42,631 bases of DNA from Verrucomicrobiales bacterium (GCA_016795505.1 JAEUHH010000116.1:1-42631), one strand, 5' to 3'; counted from the first letter of the stretch, positions 16,176 through 25,538 are shown. The notes: generated from the sequence alone by a model not told the origin. Translations and numbers: made by a program.

Positions 16176-17051
16176 ATGGATGCCAGCCCGCTGTTCCGCT
16201 GGTCAAAATGGGTGCCGGAAGCCCAGTTGGATACCTGGGAGGAAACCCTCACCCTCGAGGGCATTCCCTACACGGCGGAAAAGGCCGTAGCCCGCGAACG
16301 CTGGCAGATCAGCGTCTATGAGGCCGATCGCACCGCGTTGGAAGCCCTGCGGGAGCGCTTTGGTGGCGGCGTGGTGCGGGTGCGGCCCGAGGATTGGCAG
16401 CCCGCCGCTGGTGGCGATGAGGTGCGCCTGAAAATCCGCGACCGATTCGTCGTCGTCGAGGAAATGGAGCCCGCCGACCTCCAGCGCATCGCGGCAGAGC
16501 ACCCCGGCCGGGAGATTCTGTCCTTTCCTCCCCAGATGGCTTTCGGCACCGGGAGCCACCAGACCACGGCCACCTGCCTGCGACAACTCGTCGATGAGAG
16601 CACCCGGCTGCAACCGGGCGAGTGGGACTTTCTCGATCTCGGCAGCGGCAGCGGCATCCTCGCCGTGGCCGCCCGCAAGCTCGGTGCCCGCGAGGTGGTG
16701 GCGGTGGAAAACGATCCGCTGGCCCTCGAAGTCGCCCGGGAGAATGCCCGCCGTCATGGCGAGGCCGAAGCCATCGAATACGTCGAAGGCGACGCGATTG
16801 CCTGGTGCGAGACCGCCGCGCGGTCCGGCCGCCGATTCCGCGTCGTCGCGGCGAATCTGTTCGCCGACCTTCTGGTCACGCTGATGCCCCGCCTGCCCGG
16901 TGTGATGAGCCCCGACGGTATTCTCATCGTTTCCGGCTTCCTCACCTCCCAGGCCCGGTCGGTGAATGAAGCCGCCAAGGCTGCCGGGATCGATCTGACC
17001 CTGTTCCTTCGGAGAGGCAAGTGGGTCACATCGGTGGGCAGACCGGGTTGA
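16176..17051 (+). CDS. prmA: Ribosomal protein L11 methyltransferase
   Basis: A 291-residue SAM-dependent methyltransferase. The family-specific N-terminal alpha/beta domain (about 1-115) is followed by MAFGTGSHQTTATCLRQL, the PrmA hallmark, then the SAM-binding LDLGSGSGILAVAARKLGA, the acidic VAVENDPLALEVAREN and the motif IV NLFADLLVTLMPRL. It trimethylates ribosomal protein L11. ATG at 16176 (MDASPLFRWSKW) fits family length. It is the first gene after the tRNA, and is followed by a 200-bp gap containing a GGCCGGG/CCCGGCC hairpin (17160-17179) and then the PIN/TRAM gene. Confidence 0.92.
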   Translation: MDASPLFRWSKWVPEAQLDTWEETLTLEGIPYTAEKAVARERWQISVYEADRTALEALRERFGGGVVRVRPEDWQPAAGGDEVRLKIRDRFVVVEEMEPADLQRIAAEHPGREILSFPPQMAFGTGSHQTTATCLRQLVDESTRLQPGEWDFLDLGSGSGILAVAARKLGAREVVAVENDPLALEVARENARRHGEAEAIEYVEGDAIAWCETAARSGRRFRVVAANLFADLLVTLMPRLPGVMSPDGILIVSGFLTSQARSVNEAAKAAGIDLTLFLRRGKWVTSVGRPG

Positions 17052-17159
17052 ATCGGAAACCTCCCCTCCCGCCTCGCCCGGACCGCGGACGGGCAGCCTC
17101 AGACCCGGTGGCGCGGCCGGCATTTCTCGCGTAGAGTCGCCTATTTCGATTCCCAGTCA

Positions 17160-17179
17160 GGCCGGGCTGTCTCCCGGCC
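17160..17179 (+). other. Hairpin in the prmA-PIN intergenic region
   Basis: GGCCGGG (17160-17166) and CCCGGCC (17173-17179) form a perfect 7-bp GC stem with a 6-nt loop. No T-tract follows, so an intrinsic terminator is uncertain; an mRNA structure or attenuating hairpin is equally possible. Confidence 0.35.
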
Positions 17180-17253
17180 GGATCTCCGGTAGGCGCGGGC
17201 GTCGCACCGGGATCTTTCCTGCATGCCATCGCCCGCCCATCATCCTCCCACCC

Positions 17254-18294
17254 ATGAAATTCGGTTCCACTCCCGCCAATGTGGCGCGCACCGCCTTTGT
17301 ACTGATTGCCACCCTGCTCGGCCTCTCCCTCGCCCTCGGGCAGGGACGGGACCACGGCTGGGTGGGCGCCCTGATCGGCCTCGCCTTCGGTCTGGTCGTG
17401 GTGCTGCTCGACCTCGGGCTGCGGAACTTCAGCATCCGCGGCTTTTCCACCGGCACCTTCGGCCTGTTGATCGGCTTGCTCTGCGCCTGGCTGGTCACCA
17501 GCATTGGCATTTTCGATGCCGGCTGGGTGCAGCAATACCCGCTGGCTGCCGACATTTTTCGGCTCGGCACCTATCTGGCGCTGGGCTTCATCGGGATGAT
17601 GCTGGCGTTGCGCAGCCACCGGGAGGAATTTTCGCTGGTTATTCCCTATGTGCGCTTCCGGCAGGAATCGGTGCAGGATCAGCCCCTGCTCGCGGATGCC
17701 AATGCCATCATCGACGGTCGGATGCCGCGGCTCTTCGCCACTGGTTTCGTCAGTGGATCGCTCATCGTGCCGCGCTTCGTGCTCGATGAGATCCAGATGA
17801 TGGCCGATGGCCGCGACGAGATCGGGCGCTCCCGCGGCCGGCGCGGACTGGACTGTCTGGCCCAACTCCGCAAGGCCCCGCAGATCGAGATGAGCATCCA
17901 CGAGGATGCTCCAAACCGTGGTGACGGCCATGCCGACGGCAGGCTCATCGCCCTCGCCCGTCTCCTGGGGGCCCGCCTGCTGACCAATGATCCGAACCTC
18001 GCCAAAGTCGCCCGACTCCAGGGTGTCACCGTGCTCCATCTGGGTGAACTGACGCAGGCCATGCGGCCCAGCGTGGCGCCCGGCGACGAACTGGACCTGA
18101 ACCTGGTGCGCGAGGGCAAGGACAGTCATCAGGCGGTCGGCTACCTGCCCGACGGCACCATGATCGTGGTCAATCAGGCCGTCGAAAAAATCGGCACCAC
18201 CCAGAGCGTGATCGTGGCCGGAGCGGTGCAGACCAGCGCCGGCCGCCTGATTTTCGCGGAATTGAAGGAAACCTGCGATCCCCGCCGCGGATAG
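17254..18294 (+). CDS. PIN/TRAM domain protein (YacL-like), membrane-anchored RNase candidate
   Basis: A 346-residue protein with four N-terminal membrane segments (about residues 8-125), then a PIN nuclease domain (about 140-265) and a C-terminal TRAM RNA-binding domain (about 275-340, HQAVGYLPDGTMIVVNQAV). The PIN acidic residues are in VIDGR-type IIDGRMPRL (Asp), SRGRRGLDCL, GDGHADGRLIALAR (Asp) and LLTNDPNLAKVA (Asp), so the site looks intact. YacL-type proteins of this build are known in Firmicutes and cyanobacteria and are presumed RNases at the membrane. Upstream the start is MKFGSTPANVARTAF, with a convincing membrane helix. It ends 28 bp before the convergent PUR-family gene. Confidence 0.88.
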   Translation: MKFGSTPANVARTAFVLIATLLGLSLALGQGRDHGWVGALIGLAFGLVVVLLDLGLRNFSIRGFSTGTFGLLIGLLCAWLVTSIGIFDAGWVQQYPLAADIFRLGTYLALGFIGMMLALRSHREEFSLVIPYVRFRQESVQDQPLLADANAIIDGRMPRLFATGFVSGSLIVPRFVLDEIQMMADGRDEIGRSRGRRGLDCLAQLRKAPQIEMSIHEDAPNRGDGHADGRLIALARLLGARLLTNDPNLAKVARLQGVTVLHLGELTQAMRPSVAPGDELDLNLVREGKDSHQAVGYLPDGTMIVVNQAVEKIGTTQSVIVAGAVQTSAGRLIFAELKETCDPRRG

Positions 18295-18322
18295 GCGGTT
18301 TGTGGCGCGGTTTTTCCGCCGC

Positions 18323-18601
18323 TCAATCGTCCCCACGCCGGTCAGCCTCCGCATCCGCGTCGGCGATGGCCTGCAGGGCGGCGATGAAATCGTCCAGCAC
18401 TTCGATCGGCAACATGATGGTGTCGCGGCGACCGCGGACATCCTCCGTGATCTTCACAAAACGGCCCCGATCATTTTCCTTGAGATCCAGGAAAAAGATT
18501 TTCCGGTCCGCAAAGACCTTTTCGGTGTGGATGGGGTAATCCGACCCCCGCCGTTCCCGGTCCTCTTCGTATCCGATCATGAATCGTTGGGTTGGCTGCA
18601 A
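18323..18601 (-). CDS. PUR family (DUF3276) nucleic-acid-binding protein
   Basis: A 92-residue protein matching the bacterial PUR-repeat family: DYPIHTEKVFADRKIFFLDL followed by KENDRGRFVKITEDVRGRRD and TIMLPIEVLDDFIAAL. These small proteins fold like the eukaryotic Pur-alpha repeat and bind single-stranded nucleic acid; they are common in Bacteroidetes, Spirochaetes and Verrucomicrobia, and their cellular role is not settled. The start at 18601 (MQPTQRFM) is used; the internal Met at residue 8 is possible. It stands convergent to the PIN/TRAM gene and divergent from none. Confidence 0.85.
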   Translation of the reverse strand: MQPTQRFMIGYEEDRERRGSDYPIHTEKVFADRKIFFLDLKENDRGRFVKITEDVRGRRDTIMLPIEVLDDFIAALQAIADADAEADRRGDD

Positions 18602-18710
18602 AAAACAGGCCCGACTCGCATTGGCGAATGCCCGGCCCAGTGATTTCTAGGTAACGCTCCGCCCCTGCCACTGGCAAGCACGGCACGATAGCGTCTTTGC
18701 GCCCGCGGAC

Positions 18711-19496
18711 TCAGCCGCGCGGCTCGACCGGGCGCCCGGCGATGAAGTCGGCCAGTTCGCAGGGCAGGGAACACTCCCAGCGATGGTCCGACCACTCGAG
18801 ATGAGCCGCGTGCAGTGCCTGGCGATGGAGGATCAGTCGGTCGGCCAGCGTCTCGGTCCAGCCGTGGTCGATGAAATCGAGGTAGCAACCCTCGTCCGGC
18901 CCGTAGAGCTTGTCGCCCACGATGGGGTGGCCCGCATGATGCAGGTGGGCGCGGATCTGGTGCATGCGTCCGGTGCGCGGGCGGCATTCCAACAGGGCAC
19001 AGGGCACCGACTCGCCGCCGTGGAGCCGCTCGAAGCGCCGCAGGACGGAAAACTCCGTCCGGCAGGCCCGGCCCGACGGATGCACCATCTGCCGCACCCA
19101 CACGGGCGAGGGCTCGACCTCGCCCTTGCGAATGAGCGGCGCGTCCACCGTGAAGTCATCGTCTGCCGGCCAGCCCCACACGATCGCCTGATAGCGTTTC
19201 TCGAACTCGCCGCGTTCCATCGCCTTGCCGAAGGTGCGCGCCGCCCCCCGGTGTTTGGCCACCAGCACCAAGCCGCTCGTCTCCCGGTCCAGGCGGGTGA
19301 TAATGGAAAGTTGCCCGCCATTGGCCAGTTCATAGGCCAGCAGCACGCGCAGGCCGTCCCAGAGCGTGGGAGGATTGCCGGGATTGCTCGGATGCACCAT
19401 CAGGTGGGCCGGTTTGTCCACGACGATGTGGTCCGGGCTTTCCGCGACGACAGTGAATTCAGGAGTGTAAAGGCGCAGGTCGATGCCTGCGAGCAT
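18711..19496 (-). CDS. RluA-family rRNA/tRNA pseudouridine synthase
   Basis: A 261-residue cytosolic enzyme that isomerises uridine to pseudouridine in structural RNA. The catalytic motif is IITRLDRETSGLVLVAK, whose Asp is the nucleophile (RLDxxTSG), and the C-terminal RTGRMHQIRAHLHHAGHPIV and GDKLYG complete the family signature. There is no N-terminal S4 domain; the protein starts with MLAGIDLRLYTPEF and goes directly to VVDKPAHLMVHPS. The exact target site cannot be told from sequence. It is divergent from the Usp-MgtE fusion gene across 147 bp, which probably holds promoters for both. Confidence 0.9.
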   Translation of the reverse strand: MLAGIDLRLYTPEFTVVAESPDHIVVDKPAHLMVHPSNPGNPPTLWDGLRVLLAYELANGGQLSIITRLDRETSGLVLVAKHRGAARTFGKAMERGEFEKRYQAIVWGWPADDDFTVDAPLIRKGEVEPSPVWVRQMVHPSGRACRTEFSVLRRFERLHGGESVPCALLECRPRTGRMHQIRAHLHHAGHPIVGDKLYGPDEGCYLDFIDHGWTETLADRLILHRQALHAAHLEWSDHRWECSLPCELADFIAGRPVEPRG

Positions 19497-19643
19497 AGCC
19501 CATAGGTCCGGCCCTGTCGTCGTCTAGCGCCGCGGTGCCAGAGCCGCCTGTTTTGAGGCCATTTTGGTCGCAAACCGTTGATTTCCGGGGAAAAACCCGC
19601 TTTCACGGTTGCGGCCCGGTGTTCATCCCGCAAGATCTAGGCC

Positions 19644-21632
19644 ATGACGACGACGACCGAGATGCCGCCCATCCCGACTCCACCGGTCCTTCCCGTCGAA
19701 GTCAGTGTCGAGCACCTGCTGGTCGCGGTCGACTTTCAGCGAGAAACGAAACGGGTGCTTCAGGCCGCCTTGCAACTGGCCGGAACCTTCGGGGCGCGGC
19801 TCACTCTGCTGCACGTGCTGGAGCCCGTCACCGACGATCCCGACATCGTCCTGCACTGGGGCGACTTTCCCAAAGAACGCCATGACCGTGCCCTGCGACG
19901 TCTCGAAAAGCTGACCGCGGAGACCCTCGGGGATCGACCGGCATCGCTCCAACTGGTGGAGGGCCGCGCCTACGAGGCGATCATCCGGGCCGCCGGTGAT
20001 TTGAATGCCGGGCTGCTGGTGATAGGCCGCCACAGTGAGGGGAGCCGCCTGCTCCACGACTGGCTGGGCGGCACCGCCGAGAAAGTGGCGCGACACGCCC
20101 CCTGTCCGGTCTATCTGGTGGGTGGCGAGTGGGACGAGCCGTCCACGCTGCCGCAGCGGCTCCTGCTGGGCACCGATTACACCGCGGAGTCGCTGCATGC
20201 CTTTCCCTGGGCTCTGACGCTGGCCCGCCGATTCGACGCCCCGGTGATCCTGGCGCACGTGGCCGAGCCACTGGGCCTGCCGGGGACGCTGGAGTATGAG
20301 CGCTTCGCCGAACAGATCGACGCCCTGCGGGCGGGGTGGTCCGACCAACTCGATGCCTTCCGCCAGGAACATCTGCCCGTGGACCTGCCCGTGGAGACCC
20401 GCATCGTGGAGGGCACGCCCGACCGGGCGCTGAGCCGGCTGGCGCGGCGGGAGCAGGCCGATCTCATCGTGATGGCGTCGCGCGGTCGCTCCGGGTGGCC
20501 ATCCTGGCTGGGTGGCACTGCAGAAGCCCTGCTCCGCGAAGCCCCGGGATCCGTCCTTCTCATTCCCCCGGGGCCCGGGTCCGAGCCGGCCGGCGAGGCG
20601 CCCGGAGATGCGGAATCGACTGCGGTGTCCCGTGGCAAGCCGGTCACCGCCACCCGCGCCGGCATCGACCTGTCGGCCCCGGTCTCCAGCCTGATGCGGC
20701 TGGATTTTCCCGCCATCGCCCACCAGGCCAGCATCGGGGAAGCGCTGAGCCAAATCCGGCAGTCCGGCGTGGGCGAGCGCCTCATCTATTTCTACGTGAT
20801 CGACTCCGAAGGCCGGCTCAAGGGAGTCCTCCCCACCCGGCGACTGCTCACCGCGCCCCTCGGCGATCCAGTCGGCTCCCACATGATCGTCAATGTCACC
20901 GTGTTGCGGCCCAATGAGACACTGCTGCATGCCTCCGACGTGTTCTCGCGGAACAAATTCCTCGCCCTGCCCGTGATCGACGACACCGGCGTGCTGGTCG
21001 GCGTGGTCGATGTGGGGCTGATGTCTGACCGCATCTTCGACCTCGCCGAGCGTGAACAGATTGAGGACATCTTCGAGACCATCGGCTTCAATGTTTCGCA
21101 GGTCCGCGATGCGTCGCCCCTGCGTGCCTTCCGCTTCCGGTTTCCCTGGTTGTTGGCCACCATCGCCAGCGGCACCCTGTGCGCGATGCTCGCCGGGGCC
21201 TTCGAGTTGACGCTGGCCAAAAGCATCGTGCTCGCGTTCTTCCTGACGCTCATCCTGGGACTCGGTGAGAGCGTCAGCATCCAGTCGATGACCGTCGCCA
21301 TCCAGGCCCTGCGGGGCATCACGCCGACCCTGCGGTGGTACTTCGGTGCGCTGCGGCGCGAGGTCTTCACCGCCTTTCTGCTGGGCGCCGGATGCGGCAC
21401 CATCGTGGCGGCGATCGTCTGGCTCTGGCAGGGCGAGCCACTCGTGGCGGTCAGCATCGGCGGTAGCATCGTGCTGGCGCTGGTGACCGCGTGCGTCAAC
21501 GGTCTCAGTATCCCCGCTCTGCTGCATGCCCTGAAACTGGACCCGAAGATCGCCGCCGGACCCGTCACCCTCGCCCTCACCGACATTTTCACGCTGCTCT
21601 TCTATTTTGGGATGGCATGGTGGCTGTTGTAG
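19644..21632 (+). CDS. Usp-Usp-CBS-MgtE fusion (divalent cation channel with stress domains)
   Basis: A 662-residue protein with an unusual order. Residues about 22-160 and 170-310 are two universal stress protein domains; the second has an ATP-type loop, ASRGRSGWPSWLGGTAE, and the first IGRHSEGSRLLHDWLGGTAE. Residues about 345-470 look like two CBS repeats (FYVIDSEGRLKGVLPTRRLL and LALPVIDDTGVLVGVVDVGL), and about 495-662 are the five-helix MgtE channel with DPKIAAGPVTLALTDI near the end, the conserved MgtE segment. The normal MgtE N domain is absent, its place taken by the Usp pair. MgtE channels carry Mg2+ (and sometimes Co2+) and are gated by Mg2+ on the N and CBS domains, so gating here may be coupled to nucleotide or stress state. 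The usual GGNAGxQ-like helix-2 segment is altered (LGESVSIQS). It begins the ion-transport block and is followed by the P-type ATPase. Confidence 0.9.
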   Translation: MTTTTEMPPIPTPPVLPVEVSVEHLLVAVDFQRETKRVLQAALQLAGTFGARLTLLHVLEPVTDDPDIVLHWGDFPKERHDRALRRLEKLTAETLGDRPASLQLVEGRAYEAIIRAAGDLNAGLLVIGRHSEGSRLLHDWLGGTAEKVARHAPCPVYLVGGEWDEPSTLPQRLLLGTDYTAESLHAFPWALTLARRFDAPVILAHVAEPLGLPGTLEYERFAEQIDALRAGWSDQLDAFRQEHLPVDLPVETRIVEGTPDRALSRLARREQADLIVMASRGRSGWPSWLGGTAEALLREAPGSVLLIPPGPGSEPAGEAPGDAESTAVSRGKPVTATRAGIDLSAPVSSLMRLDFPAIAHQASIGEALSQIRQSGVGERLIYFYVIDSEGRLKGVLPTRRLLTAPLGDPVGSHMIVNVTVLRPNETLLHASDVFSRNKFLALPVIDDTGVLVGVVDVGLMSDRIFDLAEREQIEDIFETIGFNVSQVRDASPLRAFRFRFPWLLATIASGTLCAMLAGAFELTLAKSIVLAFFLTLILGLGESVSIQSMTVAIQALRGITPTLRWYFGALRREVFTAFLLGAGCGTIVAAIVWLWQGEPLVAVSIGGSIVLALVTACVNGLSIPALLHALKLDPKIAAGPVTLALTDIFTLLFYFGMAWWLL

Positions 21633-21743
21633 CCCTCCGATGGGCGTTTGTTGTCTGTCGCTGGTCGTATCCTGTCGCAAAGCGCGGGAGCGGGGTTGCG
21701 GTGTCACCGCCGGCCTGTCACGCTGAGGGCGCCTCCCGCCTCC

Positions 21744-24491
21744 ATGAAAACCACCGACCCGTCAGACTCCGCCGAAGCCGCCGCCCGCTGGCATCATCTT
21801 GAAACCGCCGAAGTCACCCGCCTGCTCGGTTCCGATCCCGCCCGCGGATTGGATGAGGCGGAAGCCGCCACGAGGCTGCGCCACTACGGACCCAATGTCG
21901 TCACCGGTCGACGCGGCACGCCGGCGTGGCGGCGATTCCTGCTCCAGTTCCACCAGCCCCTCGTCTATATCCTGCTCGCGGCATCCGGCGTCACCGCCTT
22001 TCTCCATGAGTGGGTGGACAGCGGCGTCATTTTCGGCGTCGTCTTCATCAATGCCATCATCGGCTATCTCCAGGAAAGCAAGGCCGAGCGCGCCATCGAC
22101 GCCCTGAGCCGGCTCGTGCTCACCGAGGCCACTGTCAGACGCGGCGGGCGCAAGCGGCGCATCCCCTCGGCCGAACTCGTGCCCGGCGACGTGGTGCTCC
22201 TGCAATCCGGCGACCGCGTGCCCGCCGATCTCCGGCTCTTCGACGTGCGCAACCTTCACTGCGACGAGTCGGCCCTCACCGGCGAATCGTTGCCTGTCGC
22301 CAAGCACACCGATCCGCTCGACCACGACATCGCCCTCGCGGATCGCAAAAACCAGGCCTACGCCGGCACCCTCGTCACCGCCGGACAGGCCGAGGGCCTC
22401 GTCTGGGCCACCGGGGACAAGACGGAGACCGGCCGCATCGCCTGGCTCATCTCCGAAGCCGTCGAGATCTCCACGCCTCTTACCCGCAAGATCGCCCAGT
22501 TCAGCCGGCTCCTGCTCTGGGTCATCGTCGGGCTCGCCGCGCTGACCTTTGCCGTCGGCGTCGGTCGCGGTGAACCGGCCGTCGACATGTTCATGGCCGC
22601 CGTCGCCCTCGCCGTCGGCGCCATCCCAGAGGGCCTGCCCGCCGCGGTGACGATCGTGCTCGCCATCGGTGTCAGCCGCATGGCCAAAAGGCGGGCCATC
22701 ATCCGCAAGCTGCCCGCCGTCGAGACGCTCGGGAGCACCACCGTGATCTGCTCCGATAAAACCGGCACCCTGACCGAGAACCAGATGACCGTGCAGGAAA
22801 TCCGCGCCGGCGGCCGGATCTATACGGTCACCGGCGGCGGCTATGACCCGAAAGGAGCGATTCTCGAAGAGGGAGCCAAAGACCCTGTCGATCCCGACCG
22901 GCATCCCGCGCTGGTGGAGTGCCTTCGCGCCGGTGTCCTGTGCAACGACTCCCAACTCGTCATCGAGGAAGGCCGCCACGCCGTCCAGGGCGACCCCACC
23001 GAGGCTGCCCTGCTCGTGGCCGGTGCCAAAGCCGGCCTCATCCACGCCGAGACCCAGGACGCCGCCCCGCGGATCGACATGATCCCTTTCGAGTCCGACC
23101 ACATGTTCCGCGCCACCCTGCACGGCGGCACCGGCAGCGACCGCGTCATCTACAAGGTCGGAGCCGTGGAGCGACTGCTCGACCGGTGCGACGATGCCCT
23201 CGGGGCGGATGGCCTGCCGACCATGCTTGACCGCGATGCCATCCGCGCCGACGTCGAGGCGATGGCCTCGCGCGGCCTGCGTGTGCTCGCCTTTGCCCGC
23301 CGCCATCCCGGTCCCGGCCAGGACCGGCTCGGGCACGAGCACGTCCGCGCAGGGCTGACCTTTTTGGGATTGCAGGGCATGATCGATCCGCCCCGCGCCG
23401 AGGCCGTCGCTGCCGTCGCCAGTTGCCGGCGCGCTGGTATTGCGGTGAAAATGATCACCGGCGACCACGCCGTCACCGCCCGGGTCATCGCCGGCCGCAT
23501 CGGGCTCGCCGACGAGACCGACTTGCGGGCCATCACCGGACTGGAACTCGAAAAAGTCGCCGATGCCGACCTGCCCGACGTGGCCGAAGCCACCGGAGTC
23601 TTCGCCCGCGTCGCCCCCGAGCAAAAGCTGCGACTCGTCCGCGCTCTGCAATCGCGCGGCCATGTCGTCGCCATGACCGGAGACGGCGTCAATGACGCAC
23701 CCGCGTTGAAACAGGCCGACATCGGGGTCGCCATGGGCATCTCCGGCACCGACGTCGCCAAGGGCGCTGCCTCCATGGTCCTCACCGACGACAACTTCGC
23801 CAGCATCGAAGCCGCCGTCGAGGAGGGGCGCGGTGTGTTCGACAACCTGCGGAAATTCATCGTCTGGACCCTGCCCACCAACCTGGGTGAAGGCGGCATC
23901 ATCCTCGTGGCCATCCTCCTCGGTCTCACCCTGCCGGTCGTGCCCGTCCAGTTGCTCTGGGTCAACATGACCACCGCCATCTTCCTCGGGCTGATGCTCG
24001 TCTTCGAGCCCAAGGAATCCGGCCTCATGGACCGGCCGCCCCGCGATCCCCGGCTGCCCCTGCTGACCTTCCAGCTCATCATGCGCACGGGCCTCGTGTC
24101 GCTCATCATCATCGGAGGCTCCTTCTGGCTTTTCCATCACGAACTCAGCCGCCACGGGGAGACCACTGCCGAGGCCCGCACCGCCGTGGTCAACACCATC
24201 GTCATGGTCGAGACCGCCTATCTGTTCAGTTGCCGTTCGCTCAACCGGTCGCTTTTCTCCATCGGCCTGTTCACCAATCGGCTGGCCATCCTCGGGGCGC
24301 TGGGGATGATCACGGCGCAGCTGGCTTTCACCTATGCACCGGTGATGAACCGCCTGTTCCACTCCACGCCGCTCGAAGCCTCCGCCTGGGCGCGCATCAC
24401 GGCGGTGGCGGTCCTTTCCTTCTTCGCCGTGGAACTGGAAAAGTGGATCCGCTTCGGCGGCGGCCGCGGCAGCGACCGGCCTCCCGAGTGA
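21744..24491 (+). CDS. P-type cation-transporting ATPase (type II, Ca2+-ATPase-like)
   Basis: A 915-residue ATP-driven ion pump. It has the N-terminal cation-ATPase domain (GLDEAEAATRLRHYGPN), the actuator region with DESALTGESLPV, the PEGLPAAVT segment of helix 4, the phosphorylated Asp in CSDKTGTLTENQMT (D338), and the hinge MTGDGVNDAPALKQADIGVA. The C-terminal half has six more membrane helices, with VNMTTAIFLGLMLVFEPKE in helix 6, as in the CtpF/PacL-like group, so Ca2+ or a related divalent ion is the likely substrate, though Na+ or K+ cannot be ruled out. The ATG at 21744 was chosen as the first Met before the ATPase domain; an earlier in-frame Met would add 32 unlikely residues. It lies in a same-strand block with MgtE, Usp and Mrp genes. 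Confidence 0.92.
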   Translation: MKTTDPSDSAEAAARWHHLETAEVTRLLGSDPARGLDEAEAATRLRHYGPNVVTGRRGTPAWRRFLLQFHQPLVYILLAASGVTAFLHEWVDSGVIFGVVFINAIIGYLQESKAERAIDALSRLVLTEATVRRGGRKRRIPSAELVPGDVVLLQSGDRVPADLRLFDVRNLHCDESALTGESLPVAKHTDPLDHDIALADRKNQAYAGTLVTAGQAEGLVWATGDKTETGRIAWLISEAVEISTPLTRKIAQFSRLLLWVIVGLAALTFAVGVGRGEPAVDMFMAAVALAVGAIPEGLPAAVTIVLAIGVSRMAKRRAIIRKLPAVETLGSTTVICSDKTGTLTENQMTVQEIRAGGRIYTVTGGGYDPKGAILEEGAKDPVDPDRHPALVECLRAGVLCNDSQLVIEEGRHAVQGDPTEAALLVAGAKAGLIHAETQDAAPRIDMIPFESDHMFRATLHGGTGSDRVIYKVGAVERLLDRCDDALGADGLPTMLDRDAIRADVEAMASRGLRVLAFARRHPGPGQDRLGHEHVRAGLTFLGLQGMIDPPRAEAVAAVASCRRAGIAVKMITGDHAVTARVIAGRIGLADETDLRAITGLELEKVADADLPDVAEATGVFARVAPEQKLRLVRALQSRGHVVAMTGDGVNDAPALKQADIGVAMGISGTDVAKGAASMVLTDDNFASIEAAVEEGRGVFDNLRKFIVWTLPTNLGEGGIILVAILLGLTLPVVPVQLLWVNMTTAIFLGLMLVFEPKESGLMDRPPRDPRLPLLTFQLIMRTGLVSLIIIGGSFWLFHHELSRHGETTAEARTAVVNTIVMVETAYLFSCRSLNRSLFSIGLFTNRLAILGALGMITAQLAFTYAPVMNRLFHSTPLEASAWARITAVAVLSFFAVELEKWIRFGGGRGSDRPPE

Positions 24492-24511
24492 TCCGGGCAT
24501 CGTTTCTGAAC

Positions 24512-24560
24512 AAACAGGGTATGATCTCCGATCAAACAGGGTTCGATTGCGAAGCTCAAA
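24512..24560. repeat. 22-bp-period direct repeat pair
   Basis: AAACAGGGTATGATCTCCGATC (24512-24533) is followed at once by AAACAGGGTTCGATTGCGAA (from 24534), a direct repeat at exactly 22 bp. It fills part of the 126-bp gap between the P-type ATPase and the Usp gene. The same 22-bp spacing and AAACAGGGT core recur at 42424-42467 and, with an inverted second core, at 8316-8360. Confidence 0.65.
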
Positions 24561-24617
24561 TCGGTGAATGTTTCTAGGTGACTTCCCGTCAAAGCGGAGG
24601 CTGAACGCCAGAGTGTC

Positions 24618-25538
24618 ATGAATCGCTTTAAAAAAATCCTCTTCGTGCACGCCGACGCAAAAGCGTCCGGAGATGCCCTGCGCGAGTCGATGCGCCTCGC
24701 CGTGGCCAATGGAGCGGATCTTGCCGCGCTGAGCGTCTCCAAACCGCTTCCCGGATCGGGTTCTCTGCGCGAGGCCCTGATCAATTACCGGCGTCAGGAG
24801 ATCGACCAAGTCCGGCGGTCGTTGCCTGAGGCCCGGGATCTGTCGGTGTCTTTCGAGCACGTCGAGGGTGTACCCTATGTGGAGATCGTCAAAACCGTAA
24901 TCCGCGACAACCGGGATCTGGTGGTCAAAGCGGCCGAAAAGTCGTTGCGAGGCCATCGGCGCGGCTTTTCCTCCGGGGATCTCCAGTTGCTGCGGCAGTG
25001 TCCCTGTGCCGTATGGATGTTCAAATCGACCAAGCCGTCGTCGGTGGGGCGGCGGGTCATGGCCGCCATCGACCCTCGCGATGATGGCAGTGACGATACC
25101 CTGACCCGACGAGTTCTGGAGATCGGCACAAGCCTCGCAAATATGGCGGGGACCGAATCATGCCTCCATGTGGTGCATTGCTGGGAGCTTCCTTTTGAGA
25201 CCATGCTCCGCCACCACCCGTTTCTCAAGCGAAGCAGCGATGAGATGTCCCGGTTGTCGGAGAAAGTGGAGGATTCCCATCGCGCCACGGTGGCGGCCGC
25301 TCTGGCATCAGTCGAAGGTTGCAATGCGGCAGAGACCCTCATCGAGAAAGGCGATCCGGCTACGGCGATACCCCGCCTGGCTCGCGAGCGTGCCGCGGAT
25401 GTGGTCGTGATGGGCACTTTGGGACGATCCGGCATTCCAGGACATTTCATTGGGAATACGGCAGAGACGATTCTCTCCGAGGTGCCTTGCTCTGTTCTTG
25501 CGATCAAGCCCCCCGGCTTTCGCAGTGCTCTCGGTTGA
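24618..25538 (+). CDS. Two-domain universal stress protein (UspE-like)
   Basis: A 306-residue cytosolic protein made of two Usp domains: about 1-140 (MNRFKKILFVHADAKASG to CPCAVWMFK) and about 145-300 (RRVMAAIDPRDDGS to CSVLAIK). The C-terminal one keeps the nucleotide-binding pattern GTLGRSGIPGHFIGNTAE, with Asn where Ser or Thr is usual; the N-terminal one has lost it, with KAAEKSLRGHRRGFSSGDLQ at that place. Tandem Usp proteins such as UspE act in stress survival and redox responses. It lies between the P-type ATPase and the Mrp operon, in keeping with a stress role for the cluster; the 22-bp repeat precedes it. Confidence 0.88.
   Translation: MNRFKKILFVHADAKASGDALRESMRLAVANGADLAALSVSKPLPGSGSLREALINYRRQEIDQVRRSLPEARDLSVSFEHVEGVPYVEIVKTVIRDNRDLVVKAAEKSLRGHRRGFSSGDLQLLRQCPCAVWMFKSTKPSSVGRRVMAAIDPRDDGSDDTLTRRVLEIGTSLANMAGTESCLHVVHCWELPFETMLRHHPFLKRSSDEMSRLSEKVEDSHRATVAAALASVEGCNAAETLIEKGDPATAIPRLARERAADVVVMGTLGRSGIPGHFIGNTAETILSEVPCSVLAIKPPGFRSALG

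Noticed and set aside
24512-24560. CRISPR-like repeat
   Set aside because: Only two contiguous units with no spacers and no cas genes.
21762-24956. 1064-codon open frame antisense to the P-type ATPase
   Set aside because: Gly/Asp-rich shadow without motifs; the sense strand has a full P-type ATPase.
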